From the NCBI GenBank assembly GCA_025617375.2, contig JAMYGW020000008.1:1178001-1242000 (forward strand): a DNA stretch of 64,000 nucleotides, read 5' to 3'. The DNA is from Acarospora socialis (Eukaryota; Ascomycota; Lecanoromycetes; Acarosporales; Acarosporaceae). How positions within the stretch are numbered: position 1 is the first letter of the stretch; each line of letters begins with the position of its first letter. Shown one piece after another: positions 34,129 through 47,116 of this stretch. The translations under genes and the position numbers were made by a program. Under the pieces are notes generated by a model. The model was given only the letters and a program-made list of their open reading frames with translations, was not told where the DNA came from and ran no database searches.

Positions 34129-37100
34129 TCAAGTAACTCCAAAACCTCTGCTATTTTCTATCGCGATTTTTAGCTTTTCCTTCAACTTCTTCCTCGACGA
34201 GTATTCTGGCAGCAACAGGCGACCGAAACATGTGAGACTCGTTGGCACGCGCTGCTGTAAGTTAGCAACGCCTCTGTTTGGAATTCGAGAAATCAACGTT
34301 GTACTTACAGTATCATCCGTACCGTTCCTCTGTATAACAAATAAGATTGTGTCGATACCGTTGACCGGGACCCGATCACTCGCAGTGACGAATTCTAGAA
34401 GCTGTCTTTTCCTTTCTGGCGAATATTGTCTCACCACGTGCCAAAAGTCCCTCACAGTTCGGTGACTGACGCTGTACCCGTCGTCGTACCTGGTAGTTCG
34501 TTCGAGCCCGTCAATGTCGATTTCTTGGATCCCTTCCACCACACTTTGCAGTGCTTCGGGAGTAAATATTGACAGAGCCTTTCTGTCCAGACAAGTATAG
34601 AACCCACGGGCAAAAGCCTCATATTGAGGACGTATGGACTTGTCTGTTAGCCAGAAGATATAATCCTTGACATATTGCTCACGGTTGGAATTGTTCACCA
34701 GGCTTGCTTCGGAGATACTGGAATTCGTACTTGACTGTTGCGGCTCCAGTGTTTTGTACTGTCCTGCATACAAATATTCCTGAACCTGGTGTTGGCCTTC
34801 CATGGTGATATTCTCGTTGTTGCTCTTGCTCGAATGAGCCGAATTTGAGTCGTCCTTCTCCCGAACATTATCCGAGGGTTGGTCCTGCTTGAAAGCAGCG
34901 TTCTTGGCTCTGCTCTCACCCATGGTATTTCCTGTCGTCAGCCATCTGTCTTCTCTCCCAGTTCTTTCCATGTCCACACTCAGCGTCGAGCCGGGTCCAT
35001 CGATGACGAACTCGTAACTTCGCATGAAGACGTCCTCAACATCTCCGTCAATCCAGGTCAAGAGATCCGAGAGTCCTCTGGCAAGATCTGGCCATCCGTC
35101 ACGGATGTGCTCAAGATCAGTAACAGCTAAACCCAGTAGTTTCCGATATAGGGCTTTCGGGAAAGTTATGGGTAAAGTAAGACCGTTGTAGACAGCTAGC
35201 GAGGTTAACAATCCCAGAAGCTCGAACTTGTACGGTGGCTCAAGGGAACATGGCTGAAACCAGGACATGAACGTGCGACTATCAATTGTGAACAGGCCTG
35301 TCGACAGATCATGGTAAGTCTCTAATAGAAAAATCTTCAGGTGGGGATGACATACCGTAGTCTGGATTCAATGCCTCTCCGATAGCCATCCGGAAGAACT
35401 CTTGCTGAACGCCTCCGTGATCTACCCCCTCTTCCCCTTCGTCCATGCCCATCCGAACCTTGAGCGGCCGCATCAACTCTCGTCTTTCGCGTCTCCACAG
35501 TTGGTTCAGTGCATCACGCAGTACGTTGTCTCGGCGTACTTCGATTACAAGGTTCGTTGACATGGCAGTTTTGAGGCGGGTGCATAGCCCGCTTTCGTTT
35601 TGATCCCCAGCAAATGCTAGATGTGCGACAAGACGCGAGGTAGTCATGGCGGCTTCGTATGCTTTAGACATTGACGCAAAGTTGAGAGCACGGAAGTATG
35701 TGACAAGCGCAGACGGAGGGAACAAGAACGAATACGAGAGCAGATGTAGGGACTTGTTGCTTGGAGCTTGAGCAAGCCATTCCACGGGCATTTCCATAGG
35801 ATCCAGGCGTTCTGCGAGGAATGGTGTATGGAAAACCTCAGGGCTTAAGCCAAGTTCTTCGTACTGACCATCTGCAGCCGACGTTAGCAATGTACCCAGC
35901 TGTTGAGTGTGTTCCGTGTAAACTTGCATAGAGAGGCCAGAGTCATGACTGCTCCGCCCACCACTCCCCATCGCGAAACCTCAGCTCTACCATCCCACTC
36001 CTTGAGAAGCACGCTACGAAGCCACTCCACTGTGACTGCAGACATTGACCAACCAATACTCGAGACAGCAGTAGTTTTGGGCTCGCTGCGACTAGCTGTG
36101 AGGCGCTTAGCTTCACCCAAGTCAAACGTCTCGGAGTGTGCTTCCTTGAGATGCTCCCGGAGTAAGTCTAACACATCCAGAGGAGCTCTTTCTTGGCTAG
36201 TACAACTGTAATTCCTTGTCTGTTTGTTTTTGATGATTTCTGCAGCGCAGCTACGGGCAGCAATGGCTCGGACAAGCCTGCACATGAGGGAAAGAGCCAA
36301 CTCATCCTCCAAGGCGTCTGTTATCTCTAATAATGACCCGACCAATTCCACGTTCGTGGCCAGGAGGTTTTCGTCGGGTGCGACTCTCCCGGAAGCGCGA
36401 AGTGTACGTACGGCAAGCATTGTTTGTGCGTTGGCCTGGGGGACCACAGCCACCAGGGCACTGAGAGTCAATTTCAGGATATGGACCGCCTCGCGGTCAG
36501 AATAGTAGACATTGTTGATCGATGAAGGAACCGCAGCATATTCGCCTGAAGACGAGGACGAGCGAGTTTTGGAAAGACTTATTGCCGCCTTCAACCTCGG
36601 ACTTTTTGGGTGCGACAGATCTGGCGGTGGCGTGAACAATGCACCCAAGGCAATCCAGAGGCTTCGGAGAATAATTCTCGATTCATCGAAGACTTTCAAG
36701 CAGCGGATTGCTTGATCGATCTGACTGGGATGGTCAGACTTGATAAGCCTGTTCTCCATGCTTGGCTCTGATTCTTCACTTGGTCGTGTCCGAAAGGACC
36801 GAAGAAGCGCTTCAGGGGTGCTCATAACATAGAATAGCGACTGAGCGCCAAATTGAAGTGCTTGGCGGTGCTGCCGCAAGATGGAAGTTTTCGAAGCTTG
36901 ACCGACACGGAACCCTGACAATCGAGAGAAGAGTAGTGGATCTTCGGCAATGTTTGATGTTGGCGTCACAATATCTAGCAAGCCTTCTACGATATGTACT
37001 GAAAGGTGCGAAAGACTCTGTGGCGGCCGACCTGTACTTGAGCCAGTGGATCTCTTGACAGGTATCATTGTCTGAGCGCTTGGGGTGTGATCACGGTCCG

Positions 37101-38835
37101 TCACGGCGCGAAAAGACCTCTTGAAATCCGCTCCGTACTTCGGGGCGGTATCTGAAGGCAGGCGCGATATTGATAAGTCATTGCCAAGAGGCCCACCCAA
37201 GATATCTATCGGTGGCAGTTTGTCAGTGCTTGAGATTGGATGTGTGGGACCGTGATGTGCATAGCTATTGGGCGGATCAGTTTGAACAAATGCATTGTCG
37301 CTGGCTAGACTTTGTTCGACTGGTATATCGAGTTCAAGCGTAGGATATGGATTGGAATTTTCAAAAGTTGGTGACCGCGATGGTGATTCCATCGTGTCAA
37401 CCAGATGGCCGCCGACTCCGTTCAAGTTTTGAGAGTCTTCAGGGGACCCTAAGATTCCTGTACAGCCTACAGACGTATGCTCTTGATTCTGAGTTATCCA
37501 CGCTTTTAATTGTCCCCAGGTCTTTGCCGTATCAGGACTCCCAGAGGCCGTATTGCATCCTTCATTGCAAAAACCAGCGTGGGAATCAGAACCGTCAGTC
37601 TTCCGCTCAACTTCACTGGGTATCTCTGATTGTGCGGTAGCCTGAACGCCCTGTTCCCGAAGTCCTTGCCGTTGGCGCAGCATCTCGGGTCGTTGGTACG
37701 GCTGGGCCTCTTGTTTGACCTCCTCATTGGCACCTAATGCCCTCGGCTTCAAGGACTTGCGGCTAGCTGGAGAATTTATATAATTGGGCGTGGAAGCGGA
37801 ATTCAAGCGGAGCCGAGTAGTCACTGATTGTGATCGCGGTTTGAGCTTCGAGTCTCCTGCTGCTTGGTTCCCGAGCTTCTGAGACTCGACCTTGTCCGAG
37901 TGCTCCAATTCTTTCATGATTCCCTGATTCCCATTTATTTTCGGAGTTTCCGAACAGTCACGATTGTCTTCTCGCTCAAGAGTAGAGTCCGGCACGCTCA
38001 TGAGAGTTGGGACCGGCAGCCATTCCAGCATCCTGACTGCAAAGGTATCAAAAAGGTTCTGAGTAAAGGATTTCGGATCTTTCTCTCTGCCTTTTTCCAC
38101 GCCGGCTTCCTTAGTCTTATCACCGTTTCTCGAGTCGCGAGAACGAACACCATCCGACCTCGACTCCTTAGATACTAAGCTCTCACCTACACCAGCAGCA
38201 ATTGCCCCATCTTTAGCAACTCTCTCTGCCTTCACCGTAGAGACTACAGTGCCTGCTTCCGAAGTATCTTTGTCTGGTCGAGCCTCCGGGCGAGCGACAC
38301 GGCGTGCTTCGTGCTTCCCATGGGATCGATTGGTGCCGCTCTCCATGAGTGCTTGCACACTGGGTGGCTTCGCAGGCTTGTGGGGACATAGGGCCTTCTC
38401 CGGGTCATCTTCACTTGCTAGAAAACAGGCAACCGTTCGCGCGCTCAGAGCCGTGAATTTTCTTAGGGGGACGTCGGTAACTCGCCGACGGAAACTGAGG
38501 CAAGTCGGGGTTGTGCAATATGGTTCTTGACATCCTTCGAGAATTTGCCCGATGTATCTGTAAAAAGCCACGAGTCATAAAAGTCTCCAATAAATTTGGC
38601 GCACTTTGGGGAGATCACAGTTTTACCTTCGAACCAAGTTTTGAAACTTCCGGCGCTGTTCCACCTCATGCAGTGCAAGTATGGCGTGGTTGGCTTTTAC
38701 ATGAATAGTATTCTTGATAAGAATCTCCGGCGCACTAGATGGTAAGGTTGTCATGTTGACGTTGCTCCGGCGCGATGGAGTTGCAGGAGGCGTTCCATCT
38801 TGCAGGCTGGCGCACCCTCCAGCGACCCCAATCAT
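34129..38835 (-). CDS. HECT-type E3 ubiquitin ligase with AZUL-like zinc domain (UBE3A/Hul4 type)
   Basis: Transfers ubiquitin from an E2 to substrates through a thioester on a HECT cysteine. Five exons (38627-38835, 35928-38557, 35356-35871, 34309-35297, 34129-34254) give 1489 residues, all phases closing. Intron 2 (35872-35927) is GC-AG: donor GCAAGT, branch GCTAAC. The N-terminal zinc region RRYIGQILEGCQEPYCTTPT then CLSFRRR...LCPHKP resembles AZUL. About 450 disordered Ser/Pro/Lys residues follow. The HECT domain starts near DPMEMPVEWL and includes MGMDEGEEGVDHGGVQQEFF, LNPDYGLFTIDSRTFMSWFQ and GLLTSLAVYNGLTLPITFP. The catalytic cysteine, about residue 1457, is in TSLTCFGRLLLPEYSS. A 90-residue Ser/Asn/Gln-rich insertion interrupts the HECT N-lobe. 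Confidence 0.9.
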
Positions 38836-39296
38836 GTCGCTCGTCCTAAGTTTCACTCACCCCATAATCGAACGTTTGGGTTGACTGGCGGAAAAGCTGA
38901 CAGACAGTTGCGTCGCATGAGTACGTTAGGTAAGTTAAGGTAGATTTTGGAAGGTCAGCCTTATGAGCCAAAGCGATGGCGCTAAAATCGGAGCCTCTAC
39001 TAGAGCAGACGTCACTCAGCACTCGAAAATCCGCTGTGGATTAGTTTTTCTGAGATTCCTTTCTCGAGGTGATCATCCGAGGCGCCACAGATCTAACTCC
39101 AACGAGTTTGCATTGCACGAAACTGGTTGAAACCTACAAGCCTGCGCTCAAGTTCTGATATCATTGCGGCGGAGACCTTCCTTGCGGGTTATAAGCCAGG
39201 CGGGTTTGCCGTCGGTCACCGGCCAAATCTCAATTACTGCTTCTCTCCACTGCCGATCGCACTCATCAGATTCACAGAAAAAAGGCTCTCTGCGTC
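38836..39296. promoter_or_regulatory. Divergent intergenic region HECT ligase / REI1
   Basis: About 460 bp that must contain both promoters. A short AGGTAAGTTAAGGTAG stretch near 38,929 echoes the ERT1 upstream words. Confidence 0.5.
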
Positions 39297-41110
39297 ATGG
39301 CAACCATAACGTCAAGTCGGATGGGTGTTGAGAATGCACTACCTCAACCAACAATGAGCGTCACTCATTCTCATCCTTTTACTTGCAACACATGTCAGGT
39401 GGCTTTTAGGAGCAGCGACCTTCAACGGAGCCACATGCATAGTGACTGGCAGTATGTATCAACATCGTGTTCTGATTATTACAGTATCATCTACTAACGG
39501 ATATAGTCGATACAACCTGAAACGTCGAGTTGCTTCCTTGCCACCCATCTCTTCCGAGGTCTTTACGGAGAAGGTACTGACAGCACAGGCCACATCTACT
39601 GCTGCTGCCGCCAAAGCATCCTTTGAAAAGATCTGTACAGCCTGCCAGAGGACTTACTACAGCGAAAATGCATACCTAAACCACCTTAGCAGTCAGAAGC
39701 ACAAAATGAGGATATCTTCATCACAGGACGGGTTACCGAGCGCATCAAATGACGAGACCGAGTCAATTATGAGCTCGACTATGTCGTTAGGGGAGCCAAT
39801 CGAAACAGCAGCGCGTGAGGGTGAGGATGTGGTAGCAGAGGCGGAGTTCTCGGAAGTCGTCAGTGGCATCAAAAATGCATCCATAGAGGATCAGAAACCC
39901 GTACCAAGGCGTCCGTCAAGACCACATCATTCGGCTAATGACGATCGTCCCGAACATCCATTATCACCGACCACTACCAAACATAGCACTTCCGACTCCT
40001 CTGATACTTCCAGACCGTCGGTCGTCGTGCCTCTTTCTCGTTGTCTGTTCTGCAATTACGACTCCCCAACACTCAAACTTAACGTCCTTCACATGGCCAA
40101 AATCCACGGCATGTTCATTCCAGAGCAATCGTATCTGGTAGACCCAGAAGGGTTGGTCAATTACCTTTACGTCAAGATAACGGAGCTTCACGAATGTTTG
40201 TACTGTGGAAAGGTCAAGAGTACAACGGCTGGTATACAGACTCACATGAGGGACAAGGGGCACTGCATGATTGCGTTCGAGTCTGAGGAAGAGATGATCG
40301 ATGTTGGCCAGTTCTACGACTTCCGTAGTACCTACTCGGATGCAGGGGACGACGATCAAGACAGCGACATGGAAAACGCTGGGCAGAAGACACGCGGTGG
40401 TGTGAAGCTAGGAGAAAAGCATGGCAACAAGTTCAAGACCGTTATAAGCGGCGAAGACGGCGACGAAGAGTTGCCCGACGGCGATGAAAACGGTGAAGGC
40501 TGGGAGACGGATAGCTCTTTTTCATCACTAGATTCGGAGAATGTTACCGCAGTGCCTATCGACCACACACACCAGTATGAAAGGTTGTCCATGCACCGTC
40601 ACCATTCCCATGTCGATCCTCGCCCACATCGAACCATAGACGGCTTTCACTCCCACGCTCACTCGCATCATGCCGTCTTTTACTCCGACTACGAGCTTCA
40701 TCTTCCGTCCGGTCGCACGGCTGGTCATCGCTCTCTTTCCAAATACTATCGACAGAACCTCCATAGTTACCCTACGCCCTCTGAGCGCATCGAACGTCGC
40801 GCGATCGCCGAGGCGGAGTCGTCCAATTCCGACTCTCCCACCGAAGGTCCCGCTCATGCTGGTCGAGGCCGCCAAGTCGCCACGCGTGCCAACGGCGGAC
40901 TCGGGATGCTCGGCGTGACGGACGCAAAAAAGCGGGAGATCCGGGCGGTGGAGAAGAGAGAGCGCAAACGCGAACAGCGAGCCAAAGAGCAATACCAATG
41001 GGGTGTTGACAAGAGGGGGAATTCACAGAAGCATTTCCGAGTAAGTACCTTGAAGGCTAAAGAATCACGGGATTGGTCTAACAGCCTGGTAGGATCCTTT
41101 GCTACAATAA
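39297..41110 (+). CDS. REI1: Cytoplasmic pre-60S ribosome maturation factor Rei1/Reh1
   Basis: Zinc-finger protein that acts late in 60S subunit maturation; in yeast it helps recycle Arx1/Alb1 and probes the exit tunnel. Exons 39297-39451, 39507-41040 and 41093-41110 give 568 residues. Four C2H2 fingers are visible: CNTCQVAFRSSDLQRSHM (N-terminal), CTACQRTYYSENAYLNHL, CLFCNYDSPTLKLNVLHMAK and CLYCGKVKSTTAGIQTHM. Intron 1 has a perfect CTACTAAC branch site. The last exon encodes only DPLLQ and restores the conserved ending RGNSQKHFRDPLLQ. An acidic stretch after the fourth finger and a His-rich segment near residue 370 are extra. Homology is clear; yeast also has the paralogue Reh1, which cannot be told apart here. 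Confidence 0.93.
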
Positions 41111-42661
41111 AGTCGTCATCAACGGCAATTTACTGGTTGCCACTTTCCCTGATATTCAAAGACGAGTGGATCTACTATGTTTCAGGATCTTGTAGCTCAA
41201 TCCGGTGCTCTTGGGACAAGAGATGCGCTTGCTTGGGCGGCGCTTCAAATGGGTTTACTGTGCTCTGGAATTCATATGTCTTGCATTATAGAGTATTTCC
41301 AACCAATCAATCTCATGATATCTTGATAATAACGGGTCACAACCGGCCCGCCAAATGTTGAGTGAGAGCAGTAGGCAAGGTCAGTACACCTTTGTAGTGT
41401 AGTATGCGCTGCTTTCCAGAAGCGTTATGGGATGCTACCTAGGTATGGGTCGATGGGACTTAAAACCACCTGATCCCTCCCCAACCACCGACGTAATCCT
41501 TCTGGCCAAGAGTACGGAGTCCTACTCATGACACAGTTGTTTTATAATTCGCACTTTAGCGCCCCAAAGTAAGGTAATATCGGTGCAGCCCGCAACTTGA
41601 CGTCATAAGGCTGATGAGGAACGAGGATCAGCTTGAAGATTCGAGGAGGGCACATTTCGAATGGGTGGAAGAGCGGTTAACTCAGGTGTTGGGGTTGGCG
41701 GAGTGGCCGACACCACAATGTGACGAAGCGGTATGGGCATTTCCAAAAATGAGGTCGGCCCAGGACTTTCCTTGTTGTTTATCTCTGGGCGATCTCGATC
41801 ATGGAATTTCACTCATACGGCTCCGCAATAGTGTACAGTAGGAGCCAGATCGATGGAACGCTAACGCTGATAAGAGACCATTTGGCATATTGTGTCACTG
41901 TTATGAACTGCTCTTGAGATTCAAATTCTCATCGGATGTCCAATATGAACGACTCTCACTTACCTAGGTAGGTATTGACCTAGATCATTGCTTGACCTAT
42001 CTGACTTGAACTCTACCTTAGGTTACATGGACCATTCCTCTTTTGGGTATAGTTAGCTGTCGGGTTCGCTTCGTAAAGGCGGTGGTGTGGTGTCACTGGT
42101 GTGCATGCTAGTGCTCCTCCATCCTTGTTGGTATCCCGTCGAGGAGGAGCTGCATGACAGGATATGACGAAGAAGATTGAAGACGAAGGGGACGGGTGAA
42201 GGAAAACCGATGAAAGTTGAGAAGGTTTGGCAACTCTTCCTATCTCGATACACCGCTCTGTCCTCGACAGCAACACGTCGTACGATTATTGGACGAGGCG
42301 TCAGAAAATCCGGTTTCACACCATCTTCCTCTTCATGTTGGGTCCAAAGGGGAACAGCCCTGCAGGCTCGTGCATGGGGGGCGGTCCCTAGAACCCACAT
42401 CTTCGGCCAGCCCGGTGCCGCCGACCACTCAAACTCAATCGTTCTGGAGCTCGAAGAACTCCGTACTCTCGTACTTTGAGCCGCTGGAGCCCCATCAATA
42501 ATTATTAATAAAGACGACAAAAGCCATGTGGTCCTTAGTGAGGAGCTTATGGAATCAGATGATAACTACTCATAGCTATCTGCCTCTCGCCGAAACATCT
42601 CCTCATCTGCACTCTTCTGCAATCCTTTAGCTTAGGATCATCAATTTATCTTGCCGCAAGA
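41111..42661. other. 1.55-kb intergenic region
   Basis: 3' flank of REI1 and promoter of the calpain gene. TACCTAGGTA-type words occur at about 41,435 and 41,960-42,020. Overlapping open frames on both strands at 42,053-42,520 have no recognisable product. No repeat or RNA gene seen. Confidence 0.45.
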
Positions 42662-45569
42662 ATGACGCTTGAAGACGATCGCGATGCGATAGAGTGCAAC
42701 CTGCAACCAGCTGCGCGCTCCGTAGACGTCGTTCAACGACCAACGAAAGCTAAGAAGCAGCCGCCGCAGAAGACCATCGAGGAGTTTTGGGACAAGTTTA
42801 CGACCAAGCACAGAGGCAAGATCTGGACGGTCCTTCCAAGCAATGGCTATGCCCGCACCAAAGCGGCCAACATGCCCGAGGGGGTCATCAAAGGACATAG
42901 GGCTATGCGGTCGTATGAGAAGGCCAAAGCGGAATGCGCTGCGACCGTCGAGAAGATCGCGTCAGAGTGTCAGAGGGTCAATCAGAAATATCGCGATCCG
43001 CACTTCGACATCGAATTTGACCTCAAGATGGGCCGACGATATTGCCTCAATGGATTAACCAGATCGGACCGAGCGATGCAACCGAAGTCGGTCAAGCGTG
43101 TCACTGTAAGTTGCAGTCGCTTTGTGCGCTCATGTGCTGGTGAATGAATTACTCCTAAACCCTGCTAGGATATCTTCGATAACCCGAAATTCTACGTCGA
43201 AGGGGCTACGGCTACCGATGTTCGACAGGGACGGGACGGGGATTGTTGGTTTATGGCGGCGCTATGTACGCTTGGGAATAAGGAAGATTTGATACGGAGG
43301 GTATGTATCGCACGGAATGAGAAGGTTGGCGTTTACGGCTTCGTCTTCTATCGAGGTAGTCTACGACCCCATCATCAGCGGTCAATGGCTTCTCTGACTA
43401 ATAACCAAACAGATGGCGAGTGGATGACGACGATCATCGACGACAAGCTGTATTTGAGAGCTGCCGATTATGATGAAAGTGTGGACGAGCGGCCGATATG
43501 GGAGAACATCAACCGCATCGACTCGGAGGAAGAGTACCGCAAAGCTTATCAGACTGGCTCTCGCGCTCTGTATTTTGCGCAATGCAGCGATGAGAACGAG
43601 ACATGGCTACCGCTGCTGGAAAAGGCTTACGCGAAAGCCCACGGGGATTTCAACGCCATACAAGGTGGATTTGTTGGGTGAGCGAGGCATTCGCTCCAGC
43701 GCCGAAGTGTCCACTGACTCTGAACTAGCGAAGCTATCGAAGATCTTACCGGCGGGGTTACGACGGAGCTTTTCACGACGGATATCCTTGACCTCGATAA
43801 GTTTTGGACTGACGAGCTCATGAAAGTCAATAAAGAGTTCCTCTTTGGTTGCGCAACCGGGTTCTTCAGAGACTGGCTATATCCGCTATATCCCGGCTAC
43901 AAAGGCCCACGGGAAAGACGAGGGATAGCAGAGATGCATGCCTACTCGATCATGGAGGCTAAGGAAATCAATGGCGAGAGGCTGCTTCGGTTGAGGTAGG
44001 CATATGTCATCAATCTACCGTACCACAAGCTCTAACTTCTCCATGCAGGAACCCGTGGGGCAAGAAAGAGTGGGACGGCCCTTGGTCTGATGGTTCAGAG
44101 CAATGGACACCCGAATGGATGCAGTTGCTTGGCCATAAATTTGGCAACGATGGGGTATGGAGATCCAATCCGTTTCACGCAGGGCCCCATTCAGCTGACC
44201 TTGAATAAGATGTTCTGGATCTCGTACAAGGACCTAATGAGAAAGTATCAACACTTTGATCGGACCCGTCTCTTTGGCCCTGAATGGACCATCACGCAGC
44301 AATGGACATGCTTAGATGTGGAATGGTCGGCAGACTACCACGAGACCAAGTTCAGTATAGAGTTGACGAAGACTAGTCCCGTTGTGATTGTTCTCTCACA
44401 GGTATTCTTCTATGGAGGCCCGCTGGCAGGCAATCTGACTCACACTTCTCTAGTTGGATTCACGGTATTTTGATGGTTTGGAAGGTCAATACGAGTTTCA
44501 ACTACAATTTCGACTCGAAAAGGATGGTGAGAAAGACTACATCGTCCGCAGTCATGGCAACTATATCATGAACCGCTCCGTCAGTACCGATCTAGAACTC
44601 AACGCCGGCACCTATTCTGTACTCATGAAGATCGTTGCGACACGAGACACAGACAAGCCTACACCTGAAGAGGTAATCAGAACTAAGTGCCGAACAATGC
44701 GTGAGAAGCTTCTCCAGATTGGCCTCTCATACGATCTTGCGCATGCCAAGGGGCGATTCAAGGAGACCGAACAGGAAAGGGAAGAGCGAGAGAAGAAAGA
44801 GAAGGAAGCGGAGAAGAAGAAACGGAGAGAAGCGGTGAAGCAGCAACATTACAAAGAATGGCTGCATAGAAAAGGATTGCGGGAACGGCGCATGCAGAAC
44901 CAACAGAAGAAGGAGGAGAAAGCCCGCAAGAAAGCCGAAGCACGCAACAATGCCAGTCTACCTGCGGAGGAAGACCAGCGTGTCATCCTTTACTCTGAAG
45001 GCGGCAAGGCCACAAATGGTGGATCCGAAACGGGAGAGCCGACACCGGTCGAAACTGTAAACGGCAATCATCAAGAAGCCAGCGGAGCAGCGCCAGAGGT
45101 GCTTACTTCGGGACCGGAGGAGCACATCAAACAATTCAATCGAGAGCTGGACCGCGACGTAGGCCGAGAGGTCATCCCTCGCTTGCGCGTGAACGGTATC
45201 GAGGCACCAATGAGCGATCCTCCGCCGGATAGTGAAAGCGACTTCGGCTACCACTCCGAATTTGACTCGGAGTTGGACGTCCCGCCATCGATACTGACGG
45301 TATTCAGGGAGATTCAAGAGGGCTGCCCGGACAGCCCGGTACCTGATGATGGCACAGACTTCGAGCACGATCCGTGGAACGCCGTCTGCGTTGTGGGGTT
45401 GCGCGTGTATTCGAAGGACCCGGCGCTCTCAGTGGAGATTGTGCGGCCGAAGATGGACAACGATGCGGAGGCGCCGTTGGATCTGGACGATCCGGCCGCT
45501 GGGGCGACGAAGAATGCGAAAAGTCCCGAGGGAAGCGTCAAGGGCTCGAAAACTGAGCTTGAAGTTTGA
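42662..45569 (+). CDS. Calpain-family cysteine protease
   Basis: Seven exons (42662-43105, 43169-43355, 43413-43677, 43729-43995, 44049-44154, 44210-44401, 44454-45569) give 858 residues, all phases closing. The catalytic core is complete: oxyanion Gln168 and Cys174 in VRQGRDGDCWFMAAL, His369 in AEMHAYSIMEAKE and Asn389 in LRNPWGKKEWDGPWSDGS. A beta-sandwich-like region (TITQQWTCLDVEWSADYHET and following) comes next. A long C-terminal extension is specific: a Lys/Glu/Arg coiled coil of about 90 residues, then acidic and Ser-rich sequence. There are no EF hands, so calcium control of the classical kind is not indicated. The substrate is unknown. It is not PalB/Rim13-like in its extensions. 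Confidence 0.9.
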
Positions 45570-47116
45570 CATGGCGCTCATATTCACGAGCCGCGCGAGA
45601 TAATAACTAAGTCTGCAAGTCAAGCTAATCTTGTATTGTTTTCCCGGACCTGTTATTACCATCTAATATCAACGAAAATAATATAATCCAGTCATTGACC
45701 TACTCGAATCAGATTCCATGGTTGCAACTATTCTGAGATTGAAAGGGGTTGTGACTGCTAAGTCTGCAACATCCCGACCGCGATCAGCTTCCACTTGAAG
45801 CCTTACATATCCACCAATAGAAAACCACTACCAAATGAAACCCTTACATAGAATCTAATCGCGTGAGTACTAGGTAAATGATGTCGAACTACCAGATACC
45901 AAAACCCAACCACTTCTATGCAGATATTCCCCGTAATGCAGCCAAAACCTCGTACCTGTACAACATACAGGAGTAAGCACCCCACAACCCCTCAACCCTT
46001 GGACCCCAAACAACAACACCATATATGCAGGTAAGTGATCACCGGCCCCAAAAGGAGCCCAAAGCCCGAAATAGAACAGCCAGTCCGGACCATCACTTTA
46101 CCTCTTGGCACCGATCAGAGCAGAGAGCGCAAACACCATCTCGTACGACGTAGGCAGCAGCGAGCGAACCTGTGCTTCTGACGCGTAACGTCATGAGCTG
46201 AGAAGCCGGACGAGGCATCCGCGGTGCGGACCACATGCCCAGTTTTCACTGTCTATCAGAAAAGAAAAAGGGAAGGGGAGGGACGACCGAGCGGCTGAAG
46301 CCGAGGCTCGAACGGAAACTTCTCATGACAGGGCAAGGCACGAGCTTGGCAGATGTTTCGGCCAGCCGCCACAACGGCCTCGGAAGGGGCCGAAATCAAT
46401 TGCTGGCGCCGTGCGTGTAGCGCAAGCTTAGGGAGGAAGGAGGAGTGACGCGGTGCTCTAGAAATAGGGCGTCGCCATTCTCCTTAGGTAATCTGTGAGG
46501 GACGAAATGCTTGGCGGACCTGAAGGACGGCGCCGGACTGGCTCCTGGCGGAAATGAGGTGGCGCGACGTGGGCTGGGAGGTGTCGAGTGTACCTTGGGC
46601 TTGAGGGAGAATACGAGAGGTTTTTCTTTGGTGTTGGATGGGGATGTGATTTGCTTTGGGTCGTGAAAGGGGTCTTGTGGGTCAGGAAGAGATGGAGATC
46701 AGGGCAAGGCTCGATACGAGGTCTAGGGCTTGGCTTGATGGCGAGCTGTCGATGGCTGCGTGGTTGGTGATGACAGTGGGACGGATACGAGGTTCCAGCT
46801 TGGGGAAGTTCAACTGATGAGCTGGAGAGGATGGGCGGTTGAGTTGGACAGGTTGGTGACGAAGGAAGGGGAAGAGAGGGAAGGGGAGATGGGTATATAA
46901 AGAGTGCTGAGGAACCAGAAAGCAGAGAAGGACAACAGCGAAGACACGATTGAAGAGCAGCACTCGTCTGAAAGTTCGTCTCTCCCGCCTCGACCGAACT
47001 CATCGTCGGACTTGCTTCTGAGGACGAGCCGTGCGTTAACAGCGTTCACAGATACTCAACTAGATTACTCTCAAACATATCCAACAACCAACAACCACCA
47101 ACTCCGCAAACACACC
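45570..47116. other. 1.55-kb intergenic region
   Basis: 3' flank of the calpain gene and promoter of the small secreted protein. A minus-strand frame of 181 codons (46,458-47,003) is Pro/Ser-rich low-complexity and is not supported. A TATA box occurs near the right end. Confidence 0.45.
46894..46900 (+). promoter_or_regulatory. Candidate TATA box of the small secreted protein gene
   Basis: TATATAA in GGGTATATAAAGAG about 220 bp upstream of the ATG at 47117, after a purine-rich stretch. Consistent with a strongly regulated fungal promoter; assigned by motif and position only. Confidence 0.5.

Noticed and set aside
42053-42520. Overlapping open frames on both strands in the calpain promoter
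   Set aside because: Neither strand gives a plausible protein, and neither shows splice signals that lead to other coding sequence.
46458-47003. 181-codon minus-strand open frame upstream of the small secreted protein
   Set aside because: Pro/Ser low-complexity translation of a purine-rich promoter, antisense to the TATA box and leader of the real gene.
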